DNA of 64,000 nucleotides from Prorocentrum cordatum (GCA_963575745.1 CAUYUJ010015026.1:56242-120241); one strand, 5' to 3'. Positions 9,961-21,565 are shown, counted from the first letter of the stretch. Made by a program: numbers and translations. The notes: generated from the letters alone by a model not told the origin.

Positions 9961-10479
9961 AGGGACCCCAGGAGAGGTTTGTGTAAGTGGCGATTGGCAT
10001 AGTTGTATACTCGTGGCCCCAAGGGCCCCTATGACCACGGGCTCTTGTTGCTCTTCATCAGGTTTGTGTAAGTTGCGGCAAGGGCTATGTCCAGGGGCTC
10101 CTGCTCCAACTGCGCCTCCAACTCCCCCTGGCCTCACCGCCCTTACCAAGGGATATGTCGACCCCTATCCCAGGCTTCGTGGGGGGTTCGAGTGGACCAA
10201 AAAAATTGGGGCCCAACCCTGGGATATGCGAGGGGGGGCGCCCATCCTCGATAGAGGTGCGTCCGAATAGCCCCATGGGGGTGCATCCCAGGGTTTCCCT
10301 CCTTTCTGAGCCGCTCCATGTTTCGCCGAAAAGTCTGGGGTTGGGATAGAAACATCGCCTGCGAGCCCTCTCCTCCTGCTCGGCCGCCATTATCCATAGT
10401 TGTTTGTGGCTCCAAGAGGAGCGCTGGCATCGGAGGCTCTGCCCCACTTGCCGCCAGCATTGCTCGCCAGTTGCCAAGC

Positions 10480-11786
10480 ATGGCTGCCCCCACATCTTCT
10501 CGCACCGACGCTCCGCCCATGGCCGCCGAACCCAACGCCCGTGCCCTCAACTGCGTGGAGTGCAAGAAACCATGCCAGGACAAGCCTCATACCGTCAAGG
10601 GCCGTGACAAGGACGGCAACGTCACCCGCGTCATCTGCTCCGACTGCAACGGCCTCAAGAAGCGCATCTTCGACCTCAGCCAGATGGAGGACGCCCCAGA
10701 AGGGTTCGCGATGGTCAAAGGCGACGAGCGCGCACAGTTCATGGCCGATTGCGCTGGCCTCTATGGCACAGATCTCTTGAATAAGATGCAGGAGTGGACG
10801 ACGAACAAGACGTCGAAGAGCCGCGAGACCCAGGACGGCGAATACGGCGACGCGATGCCCGTCTGCATCGCCGCCGAGCTGCCGCAATTCGTGAGGGGCC
10901 CTGCAGCGCTCGAGCGGCTGTGCAGTCAGCCTAGCATGACATTCGAATGCAAGCACAGCGGCATGCAGATGGTGTATGTGCCCGTGTACAAATATCAGGA
11001 CGTGAACAAACGGCTTGACCAGGATGAACAGATCCGCGAGACCAGCGGCGAGGCCAAACTCAAGAAGTCGAAGCCTCAGAGGGCGCCCAGGGATCCCAAG
11101 AGTGATGCACCTAAGCCGATGCCCGAAGCCCTCAAGAAAAAGGTCGACAAGGCTGTCCAAGAGATCGACGCTTGGCTCCACGCGGCGGCTGGCCCGCTCA
11201 TGTACGCGAAAGTCGACAGTGACAACTCGTACGTGCCCGCCCACCTCGTCACCAAGGTCGAGTCTATTGGCACCGAGCTCGAGGAGATGAAGGGCAAATT
11301 CAATGAGGCGGTGGATCAGAAGATGGAGAGGGGCCACGTGCTGAACTTGTTCGAGCAGTCCAAGCTGATCGGCAGTCGCCACCAGGACGTCGTGGCCAAA
11401 ATCGAAGGCCCCTCTTGGGGGGGGGAGGAGGAGGAAGAGGGAGGTGGGGGATAAGGAGGGAGGAGGAGGAGGAGGAGGAGGAGGAGGAGGAGGAGGAAGA
11501 GAGAGAAGGAGGAGGAGGAGGAGGAGGAGGAGGAGGAGGAGGAGGAGGAGGAGGGAGAGGGAGAAGGGGGGGAGGAGGAGGAGGAGTAGGAGGAGGAGGA
11601 GGAAAAGGAGGAGGAGGAGGAGGAGGAGGAGGAGGAGGAGGAGGAGGGGGAGCCAGGCATGGTCGATGAGATGCCCGAGCACATGCGCCCGAAGGCCGAG
11701 CCTGCCACGGACGGCGAGGGGGCCGAGGCCGCCGACCTGCAGGCAGACGCTGGCGGCGCCGAGGACTGGCAGGGTTCACATGCATA
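10480..11786 (+). CDS. Dinoflagellate hypothetical protein with Cys-rich N-terminal metal-site-like module
   Basis: The ATG at 10480 (context CAAGCATGG) starts a frame open to 11451. Residues 25-56 carry C25-x2-C28-x3-C32 and C53-x2-C56 around a charged loop (KGRDKDGNVTRVICSDC), a likely zinc-binding module. Then come a helical charged region, a basic linker (KLKKSKPQRAPRDPKSD) and a helical C-terminal part. The frame stops inside a GGA tract (TAA 11452), and a second in-frame TAG follows at 11587. The same frame is clean again from about 11641 (EPGMVDEMPEHMRPK) to TAA 11784-11786. I infer an intron of about 200 bp made almost wholly of GGA, with a donor near GAG|GTGGGG at 11441. No function is known; similar Cys-module proteins recur in dinoflagellates. 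Confidence 0.6.
11441..11640. repeat. GGA tract, inferred intron
   Basis: About 200 bases of near-pure (GGA)n with a few A and T interruptions, between two coding parts that share a frame. It is read as an intron because of the two in-frame stops and the GT at 11442. If it is an intron it has no pyrimidine tract before its acceptor, which would be unusual. Confidence 0.5.
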
Positions 11787-12050
11787 ACTTAAACCATGCA
11801 TCGGGGTTCCTCGGGCCCAAATACAGTTGGAACATAATTGAAATAGCATTGAAAACCTCAGGATGAGAACGCCCCTGGAGACCTGAGCCCCTGTTCGCAC
11901 GGGACCCTTTCGGATGCACTTCTGGACGTGTGCTAGATTTCTGGAGGAGCAGACGGGAACGAAGCGCAGGAGGCGCGAGAAGTCGAGCCCTGCCGCCGCT
12001 GGTGTAAGGAAGCGCCCAGCTGCAACTAGTGGGTCTGTTACAGGGGCTTA
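11787..12050. other. Probable 3' flank, no gene
   Basis: AT-richer sequence after the stop of the 10480 gene (CATAATTGAAATAGCATTGAA), then GC-rich sequence without a credible frame. Possibly 3' UTR and intergenic spacer. Confidence 0.3.
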
Positions 12051-12370
12051 GGCAGTGGCCCTCTTGCTCTTGGGCGGCCTTCTAGGCAGTCTCCCTCTTA
12101 CTCTCCCTCCCTCAGGCCTCACGATCATGGACTCTTACTCCCCCTCCCTCAGGCTTCACGACCAGGGGCCCTCACTCTCCCTCATACTCTCCCTTCGCGA
12201 TCTTACGCGGCCTTCTATGCAGTCTCCCTCGTACTCTCCCTCCCTCAGGCCTCGCGATCATGGACTCTTACTCCCCCCCCCCTCAGGCTTCACGACCAGG
12301 GGCTCTCTCTCTCCCTCTTACTCTCCATCTTACTCTCCCTCCCTCAGGCTCCCTCTAGGCAGCATCCCTG
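12050..12370. repeat. CTCTCCCTCCCTCAGGC repeats
   Basis: Repeats of TACTCTCCCTCCCTCAGGC alternating with TTCACGACCAGGGGC or CTCACGATCATGGAC. A higher-order unit of about 120 bp occurs at roughly 12100-12215 and 12215-12345. Confidence 0.75.
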
Positions 12371-12654
12371 CTCTCGTGGACTCACGATCTCCCATTTCTG
12401 AGTGGCAGCGAGCAAGCTTGGCAACGACTCGTGGCATGCAACTTGCGGGCACACTTAAAGGGAAGTGTCCACCGTCGGCTGACGGCCGCAGTGCGCGTGT
12501 AGGTTTGACATCGGGGAGAGATTCAACGCTTGCGGAGTGGCACGCTTGCTCATTGTCGCAACTCTCCTCAATCTCCCTCGCCGTCATCTCCCCTGTCGCG
12601 TGCTGACCCTCCTCCCCTTAACCCGCCCCCTCCCTCCTCCTCGCACCGCCCGTC

Positions 12655-12805
12655 GAGGGGTATCCCGCGAGGTATCCCGTGTATCCCGCGTGAGAGCCTC
12701 GATCAGGGAACACGCGGGATACCCTGATAATTATCATGGTATCCCGCGAGATATGGCGTCATCCCTGCAGGTATCCCGCAAGGTATCCCACGTATCCCGC
12801 GTGAT
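12655..12805. repeat. GTATCCCGCG repeats
   Basis: Ten-base words GTATCCCGCG, GTATCCCGTG and GTATCCCACG recur about ten times, separated by short spacers. In spacing and dyad content (CGCGGGATACC near 12712 against GGTATCCCGCG) parts can pair as hairpins. Confidence 0.75.
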
Positions 12806-13134
12806 TTGTTGCGCGGGGCGCGCGGTGGGCAAGGGGTCGGAGTCGCGGCGCAGCAGGGGTGGGGGGCGGACCATGAAGAAACGGAACGAGGGGGCACCCG
12901 AGAGGAGGAGGGTGGAGGGGGCGTGGAGGTAGTGGCGGAGGGGCCGAGTGCCCACCACCAGGCAGGGTGGCTCGCCAGGTCGTGGAGGAGGGAGAGGGCG
13001 AAGGCATGATAACATTTGAGGAAGAGTGCAAATGCCAAAGCTTACCTCTCTCCCCCACAACGCTTCCCCCTGCCCCGCAGGTCCTGCAGATGAACGAGGG
13101 CACGGTGGCGACGCGTGCCTCGCAGAGGGCGCGG

Positions 13135-13245
13135 GGTCCGTTTTCTCCGGTAGACACGGGTGCTGCGGGGTCGTGTTTCACCCGAGCTTCTCCGGTGAAT
13201 GCAATTATTTTTGCGCTACGGTTCCCTGTTTCTCCGGTGAGTCCA
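13135..13245. repeat. Short CTCCGGT(G/A) repeats
   Basis: Three to four diverged copies around TTTTCTCCGGTAGAC, GCTTCTCCGGTGAAT and GTTTCTCCGGTGAGT. The last resembles a splice donor (CCG|GTGAGT), so an exon ending near 13237 cannot be excluded, but no family is recognised. Confidence 0.4.
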
Positions 13246-14230
13246 TGCTTCTTCTGTTTTACTTGCACGGTTCCCCGAGTGCCCCGTTCTCTCCCTCCTC
13301 ATCTTCTTCCACCCTCCTACTCCAAACCCTCACTGGTCGCACCCCCTCTCTATGTGCACGTTTCCTACAGTGTGAGCGGCGACGCCCGTGGCGGACACGC
13401 GCCCTGGCCGCGCGCTCGGCCCCTCGGATTCATCCCGTGGACTGTCCCCTCATCGGACTGAGTGTCCGATGGTGCCACAGGCTTCCGAGCGCCAGCAACA
13501 TCAACTACTATTATGTATTCCACTGTTGTTGCCCCAACGGTTACGATAGCAAGACGTCCACGACTATGTCTTAACTATAACTTGATGATGTTGAGTTGTT
13601 TCTTATGGGCGTCTGGGTTATATCGTAATTATGTATCAAGAGCGCCTGCCTTGTACGATGTACGTATTGTTACGCTTTATTTGCGTTTGGGTTTGCCAGA
13701 TCAGAAATGTGTTCATTGTGTTTCCATACTGGATTGCCCATTTCTTAATTATGGTTCCATTATGTCTTACGTACGCATGTTCATGTCTAAACTATGCATC
13801 ACTTATGTCTCAACATGAACGAATATTGGATTGATCATGTTTTAGTACGCTACCGCATGTATTATGTATGTTTTTTCTTGTGTCTTGGTTATGTACCATA
13901 TGTGTGTTGGAGTATGCCGTAGCTGTGTGTTAATCATGTTGCAATCAGGAATTGCTTATGTATGTTTAATGTCTTAACTATGTATTGAATATTGTTTAAA
14001 TGTGCCTTGGCTCTGTAATAATGATGTAATATTTGCTTCAACGTTGTCCTAGTCGTGCCTGGGTTATGTTTTACGTGTGTATTCTTCATGTTGCAGATGT
14101 GCCTTAACTATGTCTTATCTATGTCCTGACGGCGTTTATGATTAGGCCAAATATGTTTCACTTGTTTCTTATCTGGGCCCCCCCACCGATTAGGGGGGGC
14201 CTCAGGAGCGCGGAAACGGAAAAGGCAATG

Positions 14231-14272
14231 TTGGTAGGGATCAGCACACGCCCGAATGCTGATCCCTACCAA
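14231..14272. repeat. Perfect 16-bp hairpin in tandem-unit core 1
   Basis: TTGGTAGGGATCAGCA, a 10-nt loop, then TGCTGATCCCTACCAA: a perfect inverted repeat. The same hairpin sits in the core of every unit at about 14494-14535, 14755-14794, 15059-15102 and 15323-15362, with some mismatches or G-T pairs in copies 2, 4 and 5. Confidence 0.9.
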
Positions 14273-14754
14273 CACGCTGCTTTGCTCTTTTACGGTGTTA
14301 ATCATGTATCCACGGTGTTTGAATTCTTTTTTGATTAAAGTTTAACGTTGTCCTCATTATGACATAACTAAATTCAATGAAGCTATTCGTTATGTCTAAC
14401 TTATGCCTTAAGTGTGTTTCCAGAGCGATTCTAGAACGGGTCATCCCACTCTTTGGGGGAGGCCTTAGGAACGCGGAAACGGAAACAAGGCCATTTTGGT
14501 AGGGATCAGCACCCGCCCGAGCGTTGATTCCTACCAAAACGCTGATTTGCTCATTTAAAATCTTAATTGTATATCCATGATGTTAATAGCCAACTACTGT
14601 TCAACATTGCCCTTGTTATGTCCGAACCAAAGATAATGAAGCTCTTCGTGATGTCGGACCTATGCCTTGAATATGTTTCAAAACTGAGCCTGGAACGGTG
14701 CCCGCACCCTTTTAGGGGAGGCCTTAGGAGCGCGGAAACGGAAAACAGCCATTA

Positions 14755-14794
14755 TGGTAGGGATCAGCACCCGCCCGAGTGCTGATCCCTACCA
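14755..14794. repeat. Perfect 16-bp hairpin in tandem-unit core 3
   Basis: TGGTAGGGATCAGCAC, loop CCGCCCGA, then GTGCTGATCCCTACCA. It is the same element as core 1 with the stem shifted by one base: the loop-side C is paired here, whereas the outermost T of the longer stem is not. Confidence 0.9.
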
Positions 14795-15434
14795 AGACGC
14801 TGCGTTGCTCCTCTTAAGGCTTTAATTGTATATCCATGCCGTTTAAATTATGTCTTAATTAAACTTTAATATTGTCCTTATTATGTCCTAGCTAAATTAC
14901 ATGAAACTCTTCACTCTGTCTATAAGTATGTTCCAGGACCAACCTAGGACGGAATAGGCTAATTACATGTCCATAAGTATGTTCCAAGACCGAACCTAGA
15001 ACGGGCCCCCCACCCTTTGGGGGGAGGCCTTAGGAACGCGGAAACGGAAACAACGCCATGTCGGTAGGGATCCGCACCCGCCCGAGTGTTGATCCCTGCC
15101 AAAAACGTTGGCTTGTTTCTTTTAAAGTCTTAATTACATACCCATGATGTTTATATTCTGTCTTAATGAAGGTTTAGCGTTGTCCTTATTATGTCCTAAA
15201 TCTCACGAAGCTTTTCATAATGTCTAACTTATGCCTTACTTATGTTTCGGGAACGATTCTAGAACGGGCACCCCGCCCATTGGGGGGGGGCTGTAGGAGC
15301 GCGGAAACGGAAAAGGCCATGTTGGTAGGGATCCGCACCCGTTCGAGTGTTGATCCATACCAAAATGTTGTGTTGCCCCTTCATTTTTTTAGTATATCAC
15401 CATGATGTTTAAATTCTGTTTCAACCAAGCATCC

Positions 15435-15630
15435 GTTGTTGTAGTGCGGTGTCTATCGATATGGCTGCCCATGCATTCCATATGGAAAAACATATAAGCT
15501 TCACAGAGAAACGCAATAACAAAAAACTACAACACTGCATTTTTTGTCGTGCCAATTTTCTTATGCAATATATATTTTGCCATATGGAACGCATAGGCAG
15601 CCATATCGCTAGGAACCGCACTTGGACAAC
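15435..15630. mobile_element. Fold-back (MITE-like) element with ~50-bp inverted ends
   Basis: The left arm (15435-15485) contains GATATGGCTGCCCATGCATT then CCATATGG; the right arm (15580-15630) contains CCATATGGAACGCATAGGCA then GCCATATCG. The arms are inverted copies over about 50 bp with roughly 80-85% match by eye. The 95-bp centre is AT-rich and partly self-complementary. Such a unit would snap back as RNA or DNA. No open frame of interest; a non-autonomous DNA transposon relic is the simplest reading. Confidence 0.7.
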
Positions 15631-15989
15631 TTGTTTGCCTTTTTTGAAGGGTTCGATTAAATGTCCATGACGTTGTCTGTAACATTGCCATAATTATGCC
15701 CTAACTAAAGTTATTCGTATTTAACATTGTATTTAACATTGTCATTATTATGCCCGATCTAAAGTTAATGAGGCACGTATCGCGCGTTAGTGTCCGAATT
15801 AAATGTTATGTCTTAAGTATGCGTCTTGTGTGTTGAATCATATCGTAACCATGTCTCAGTTAAGTACTAAGAGGGTCGGATATCACGACTGCGACTGCTG
15901 ATGCTCTTACTACTACCAGGGCCCGTACTCCTACAACTCATATATCTACGCCGAGGACTATTCCTGTTCCAGTTTCCAGTGCTACTGCA

Positions 15990-16090
15990 TGCTTCTCTGT
16001 TTGGGGCCCACGTCAGAAGCGACGGTTCCCTCAATGTCTTCGCTCCGCTGTTTGGGGCCCACGTCAGAAGCGATGGCCCCCTCAGTGCCA
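15990..16090. repeat. Direct duplication
   Basis: TGTTTGGGGCCCACGTCAGA followed by AGCGA occurs at about 16000 and again at about 16050, each followed by a diverged CCCTCA(A/G)TG. It lies within a long open frame (15901-16446) that may include real coding sequence only at its 3' end. Confidence 0.7.
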
Positions 16091-16195
16091 CGGTTCAAAA
16101 CCTCGCGCGCCCCTGCCCCCATCGCCTCGCGCGCCCCCCTCGGGCCACGCCTCGGGCCACGCCCACGGAGCCCACGCAACAGGGCGGATCGCGCC

Positions 16196-16288
16196 CCGAG
16201 CAGCCGCCACGCGAGACGATTCCGCAGACGCCTATAGACTTGTTGATGGATCAGGCGGAGCGGGAAGTCAAGAGTCGGCGGTGGAAGG

Positions 16289-16342
<54 letters not shown>

Positions 16343-16651
16343 TTGGGGGGGGGAGGAGGGTGGGCGAGGGAGGTTCAGAGCGGTGGGGAGGGGAAGGAGG
16401 AGGAGGAGGAGTAGGAGAAGGAGGAGGAGGAGGGTGGGAAGGATGATGAGGAGCATGAGGGGGAGGAGGAGGAGGAGGAGGAGGGGGAGGAGGAGTAGGA
16501 GGAGGAGGAGGTGAATACAATGGAGCAGGGCCGAGAGCAGGTGTTCCACCGCATCACCGATCTGGAGAGTCGCGTGAAGAAGCTGGAGGATGCCAAGAAC
16601 AAGAGGGAGCAGAGGGAGCAAGGGCACGAGGGAGCCGCGGGGCAACAATGA
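16196..16651 (+). CDS. C-terminal exons of a coiled-coil protein (partial)
   Basis: A segment ending about 16290 (IPQTPIDLLMDQAEREVK, then SRRWKG) precedes GA and GGA tracts (16290-16510). An open segment follows from about 16520 to TGA 16649-16651: MEQGREQVFHRITDLESR, VKKLEDAKNKREQREQG. The latter has heptad-like spacing typical of a short coiled coil. I infer one protein whose purine tract is an intron; the upstream start is not located. No family is assigned. Confidence 0.3.
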
Positions 16652-17075
16652 GGATTGAGCGGTGCCCGTCAGTAGATTGCTCGTTTACGATTGTCTCCGA
16701 CGCTGGTTCGCGCACGTTCGCTGCGGGGCCCCAGAGAAATGGTTACGATTGTCCCAGGTGCTCGTTTACGATTGCTCCATCACGATTGTCTCGGATGGTT
16801 CAGGCACTCTCAGTGGCTTTCAACTTATCTCAGCTTATCCCCCTCGCCCTCCGCCCCTCCCCCCCCAGCCCCATCCCTTCCCCCGCCGTCCTCCTCCTCG
16901 TCCGGAGCGAAGATCGATGCGGGGCAGTGTGACCGCGACGGCTCCTGCATCGTACGTAGCGTTCTTCGTGGGGCCCGCCCACGAGCTCGAATCGAATCCG
17001 CGGCACAGCCATTTGTGATCGAGGCGTTTGCATGCCAATCGCTGAGTCGCCTCCACCGCCCGAACTTCGCGGACG

Positions 17076-18197
17076 ATGGCCGCGAGCGCGGCGATCCAGG
17101 GGGTGCGCGAGGTGGCGGAGCTCATGGCCGTCAGCGCGCAGAACGGCGTCAACAAGCTCGCGGACACGTACAGGCTCATGACCGCGTCCATCAATGGCCT
17201 CCAGTCGGTCTCCGTATCCGAGGCCACGCAGATGATCACGATCATCTCTGGCACCCAGTTCGACGTCCACCAGAAGGGCCACCTGGCGAACCTCGTCAAT
17301 TCGAAGATCGGCACGACGACCGCCCGCCCAGTGAGGGCTGGAGGGGGGCCGAGTCGCACGGTGAACAGCCGTCTTCAGGACTGCCTCTCGTTCTACAACT
17401 ACATGACAGAGGACTTGTGGACGAAGTTTCTGGACCAGAACTGCCCTTGGCATCAAGTGCTCGACGGGATTGCCGCGCGAGCAGATGAGATGGGACTAGT
17501 TAGCCCGAGCGAGCCGACGGCGCTGTCCATTTGGTGCACGTTGGTGCTGGCGCGCACTCCGCAGGGCATCCAGCCGCAGACCTCGGGACACGAGTGCGTG
17601 ACGAAGAAGGATGAAATCATGGCTGCCATCGCCCGCCGTCGGGCGCTCGTGCGGCTCCCTCACCACGGCGTGGTCAAGACCTACCCCGACTCGCCTGGCG
17701 AGTTGCATGCGCTGAGCGAGGACGGCGCCACAGTCTACAGGGCGGCCTACCCAGACCACGCACCTCCCGTGTTGCCGAAGGTCAACAGCAGCTGGGTCGA
17801 CATCCTGAGGAAGCAGATGCCGTGCCGCCGATCTCACGCCAAGATTTCTGGCGACATGAGGTTCGTTCGCGGGTCTGGGGGGCGCCTCGGACAGGACCTC
17901 GGCGCGCGCATGGTGCCTGCGATGGGCATGGCTCCATGCGAGCATCGCGCAGGCGACCCCTACGTGCCAGGCCTCATGATCGCCAATGGCCAGCCACAGC
18001 AGCCTCAGTACCAACAGCACGGCCAGCCTCAGTACCCACAGCAGCCTCAGCACCCACAGCAGCCTCAGTACCCACAGCAGCCTCAGCCCCACCCCCACGG
18101 GCAGCCTCAGCAGCACCAGTCGCGCCAGCAGTTGGCGTTGCCTGGGCCGGAGGATGGCGGTGCGGCGCCCGTTGCTGGCGCAGGAGTGCAGTGGAAG

Positions 18198-18200
<3 letters not shown>
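17076..18200 (+). CDS. Hypothetical protein with Gln/Pro-rich C-terminal tail
   Basis: The ATG at 17076 opens an uninterrupted frame of 374 residues ending TAA 18198-18200. Residues 1-75 are helical and Ala/Val-rich (AIQGVREVAELMAVSAQNG). The middle (about 95-250) is globular, with LQDCLSFYNYMTEDLWTKF, CPWHQVLDGIAARADEMGL and PTALSIWCTLVLARTPQG. From about residue 305 the tail is repeats of QPQYPQQ. Composition and even codon use through 900 bases support a real gene, and the style matches dinoflagellate-specific hypothetical proteins. A triplet AGT tract begins right at the stop, so the true 3' end may have been eroded by repeat expansion. No enzyme signature is seen. Confidence 0.6.
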
Positions 18201-18625
<425 letters not shown>

Positions 18626-18894
18626 GCACTTAGAAGCAGTAGACTTACTATGAGTACGATCGCTAGTGCTAGCTAGCACTATCGATCGTCGCAGTAGTTG
18701 TAGCAGCAGTAATACTATCAGTGCTAGTAGTCGTCGTAGGCGTATGGTTTGCAGTATTCGTCACACTTGTAATGGTAGAAGTACATGTAGACTCAGGCGC
18801 GCGAGTGCGAGCACACGCATGCGACGCCTATTTTCACACGTTTGCGGTTGCTCTGCGCAACAAGCTCAGCAATGCCAGTGGTAAGAAATTGGGG

Positions 18895-18995
18895 AAGGGG
18901 GAGGAGGGATGAGGAGGAGGGGGGGGGGGGGGGGGGGGATGAGTAGGAGAAGGAGGAAGAGGAGAAGGAGGAGGAGGAGGGGGAGGAGGAGGGGC
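18895..18995. repeat. GGA/G-run purine tract
   Basis: Purine-only stretch with a long G run (about 18919-18938) and GGA repeats. No gene was seen from 18660 to 19820; short frames at 19640-19822 (Lys/Glu/Asp-rich, ending TGA at the edge of copy C) could be a final exon but are unsupported. Confidence 0.7.
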
Positions 18996-19249
18996 GAGGA
19001 AGACACATGGACGTAGAAGAAGCGGGGTGCGCGTGCCACCCCGACCCTCCCCGACGCCAGAGGAGACGGCGGCGCGCCTGCAGCTGGCCGCTCCGTCGAG
19101 GACATGGCGGACAGGCTCTTCCCAAGCCGAACCAGGGGGCGCCTGCGAGACCTCCGAGTCGACCCCCTCCCTCCACCCCCTCCTCCCGATCCCGCCTTGC
19201 CTCCGTGACTCCTCTCCCTCCTCCACTCGCTCCCTCTCGTCCTCTTGTA

Positions 19250-19505
19250 CCCATCGTACTCATCAGCATACTCATCTCATTCGTCATCGCACTAATCATC
19301 TGACCCATCATCTTACTGGTCATCTGACCCATCATCCTGCTCAGCATCGTACTTACTCATCTTATATTACTCATTATCCTACTCATCATCGGACTTAATT
19401 TCTTACTCTCTGTCGTACGCATCTTATCATACCAATATTATAGTACCCATCTTATCTTACTCATCACCTTACTCATCATCGTCATCATCATCGTCTTACT
19501 CATCC
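19250..19505. repeat. CTCATC-rich repeats
   Basis: Diverged repeats of ACTCATCAT, ATCTTACTCATC and CATCTGACCCATC over about 250 bases. Low-complexity pyrimidine/AT sequence without a gene. Confidence 0.7.
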
Positions 19506-19821
19506 TGTTCCTCTCTCGTTCCTCTCCTGCCTCCCTCCTCCTCCCCGTTGTTCCTCACCCTCCCCTCCCCCCCATCCGCTCCTGTTCCCCCTCTCGCCCT
19601 CTCCTCGGGGAAGTGGGATGGGGTGGTGGGGGTCTTGAGAAGAATGGGGCGCCCTGGTTCGTCCTGCGAAGGTTCGGCAGGGCGCTGGCTAAAGGCAGGG
19701 GCAAGCGGGGCGCCGCGGCCGCGGCTGATGCTGATGAGAGCGACGGGGGCGAGGGCGAGGACAGGGGCAAGGAACTCCACCAGGAGGGAGAAGCGTGGGT
19801 GGAGGCGGACTCAAGGGGGTG

Positions 19822-21086
19822 AATTCTTGACGCTTCGCGCATCACCACCAGACGACCCGCTCGCTGGAAAAGTAGCCCCACCAGCCCATCCAAAAACGAT
19901 GCCCAGGCGAATTGCGGTGATCTGGGAAGTGAGGGAGCATGCAGAGTAGCAAAGGGCTGGGGGACCCGTCTTACCCAAGAGGGCCAGGATGGAGGAGGGG
20001 TCGGAGGAGGATGAGGAGGAGGAGGACGAGGAGGAGGAGGAGAGGGAGGAGGGGCAGCAGGTGGGAAAACTGGGGGGAGGGAGGAGGGAGGAGGGAGAAT
20101 AGGCGGATGATGAGGAGGAGGGGGAGGATGAGGAGGAGGAGGAGGAGGAGGGGGAGGAGGAGAAGAGGAACGGAGGAGGAGGAGGATGAGGCTGATAATG
20201 TGGAGGAGAAGGAGGAGGAGTAGGCCGACAAGGTGGAGGAGGAGGAGGAGGAGGAGAAAGATGATAAGGAACAAGAACAATGCCGTGCACAAGAGCCTCC
20301 TAGGATGCCCCTTGTAAGTTGTGTTGGAGTCCTCTTGGAGCGCTGGGAGTCTGGGATGCCTCTCGGGGATCCTCTTGAGGCCTCTTGGGGGTCTAGGGAG
20401 CCTCGTGAGGGCCTCTTGGGGACCTCTTGGGGCCTCCTGGGCGCCTCTTGAGGCCCTCTTGGGGCGCTCTTGGGAGCCTTGGGAGCGCTCTTGGGGCCAT
20501 CTTGGAGGTGATCGATCAAAGGAGGGCGTCCCCCAATTAGCGTCCCCCCATCGGGAGCCTCTAACATCGCCTCTTGGACCCCTCTTGGGACGCTCTTGGA
20601 GCGCTCGTGGGCGCTCTTAGGGCCGTCTTGGAGCCATCTTGGGCCCCTCTTGGGGCCCTCTTGGGCCCTATTGGAACCATTTTGATGCCTCGAATGGCCA
20701 TCGGAAGCGAAAAGGTGAGAAAGCAAAAAACATTGATTGTCCTTAGGTTTTGGAGCCATGTTGGCCTCTTGGGGGGCCTCCTTGGGAGGCTACGTGGCCA
20801 ATTGGAGTCGTTTTGGGGCGGTCTTGGGGCCTTTTGGAGCATCCTCGGGGCCATCTTGAGGCGTCTTGGGTTGTCTTGCGCCATCTTGGAGGTCATCTTG
20901 GGCTCTCCGAGGCCCTCTTGGAGCCATCCTGGGCCATCTTGGACGCCCCCGACTAACAGCGAACCCCCCCGTCCAGGTCCAGGGGGGGGGGGTAGGGGGA
21001 GGGGCAAACCCCTCCCCGAAGGGGAAGAAGGGAAGATGGAAGAGGAAACTCCCTGAACCCCCTAAGCCCAGAGGGCTGGTGGGATT
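19822..21086 (+). mobile_element. Inverted-end element, copy C
   Basis: The left end is AATTCTTGACGCTTCGCGC then ATCACCACCAG. An extra ~28 bases follow, then ACCAGCCCATCCAAAAACG. The right end is CCCAGAGGGCTGGTGGGATT. It is 1,265 bp and colinear with copy B throughout. The 28-base insertion splits the left inverted repeat, repeating its ACCAG/CCACCAG motif on both sides, as if the end had been partly duplicated. The interior has no transposase frame. Confidence 0.65.
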
Positions 21087-21565
21087 TGGGGCGAGGGGGA
21101 TGGGGGGGAAGAGGGATGAGGAAGTTAGGAGAAGGGTCGCCCTCGCAGAGACATAGTTTCGTCGTGACTGCGGCGCCCCCCCCCCTCTAGGATTGCCCCA
21201 GGAGCAGGGGCGGGAAGGGGGGGGCGGATGAGGAGGGGGAGGAGGATGAGGAGAAGCAGCAACGACAGCAGCAGGGGCGGAAACGACGCCCTTTGTCTGG
21301 TGGCGCGGCAAGCGGGGCAGAGCCTCCACGTGCCAGACGGCGGGGGGGCGGGACGAGAGGAGGAGGGGCAAGCTAGGTGCACTCGCGTCACATCTGACAT
21401 CCTACCCATTGGGGTCGCGTCACATCTGACATCCCACCCCTTAGGGCAGGGCCTCCATCGAGTTCATCACACCCCGTTCCTATTTCTTCGCGCCCCCCCC
21501 GTTGGGCCCGATGGCCGCCCCCCCCCCCGCCCCGCCCCGTCAGCCCCCTGCGTGCAACCCTATAG

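Larger units (their letters stand above)
13490..15870. repeat. AT-rich tandem-repeat island
   Basis: An abrupt change from GC-rich flanks to an AT-rich region made of variants of TATGTCTTAACTATG and ATTATGTCCTAACTAAA. Within it five larger units of about 260-300 bp are recognisable, with conserved cores starting near 14163, 14425, 14690, 14985 and 15245. Each core has a G/C-pairing hairpin (CCCCCCACC...GGGGGGC), GGAACGCGGAAACGGAAA, and then a second hairpin. Short open frames exist, but they track the repeats and are not credible genes. Confidence 0.75.

Noticed and set aside
11316-11900. Minus-strand poly-Leu/Pro/Ser frames over the GGA tract
   Set aside because: Pure artefacts of a triplet repeat opposite a credible plus-strand gene.
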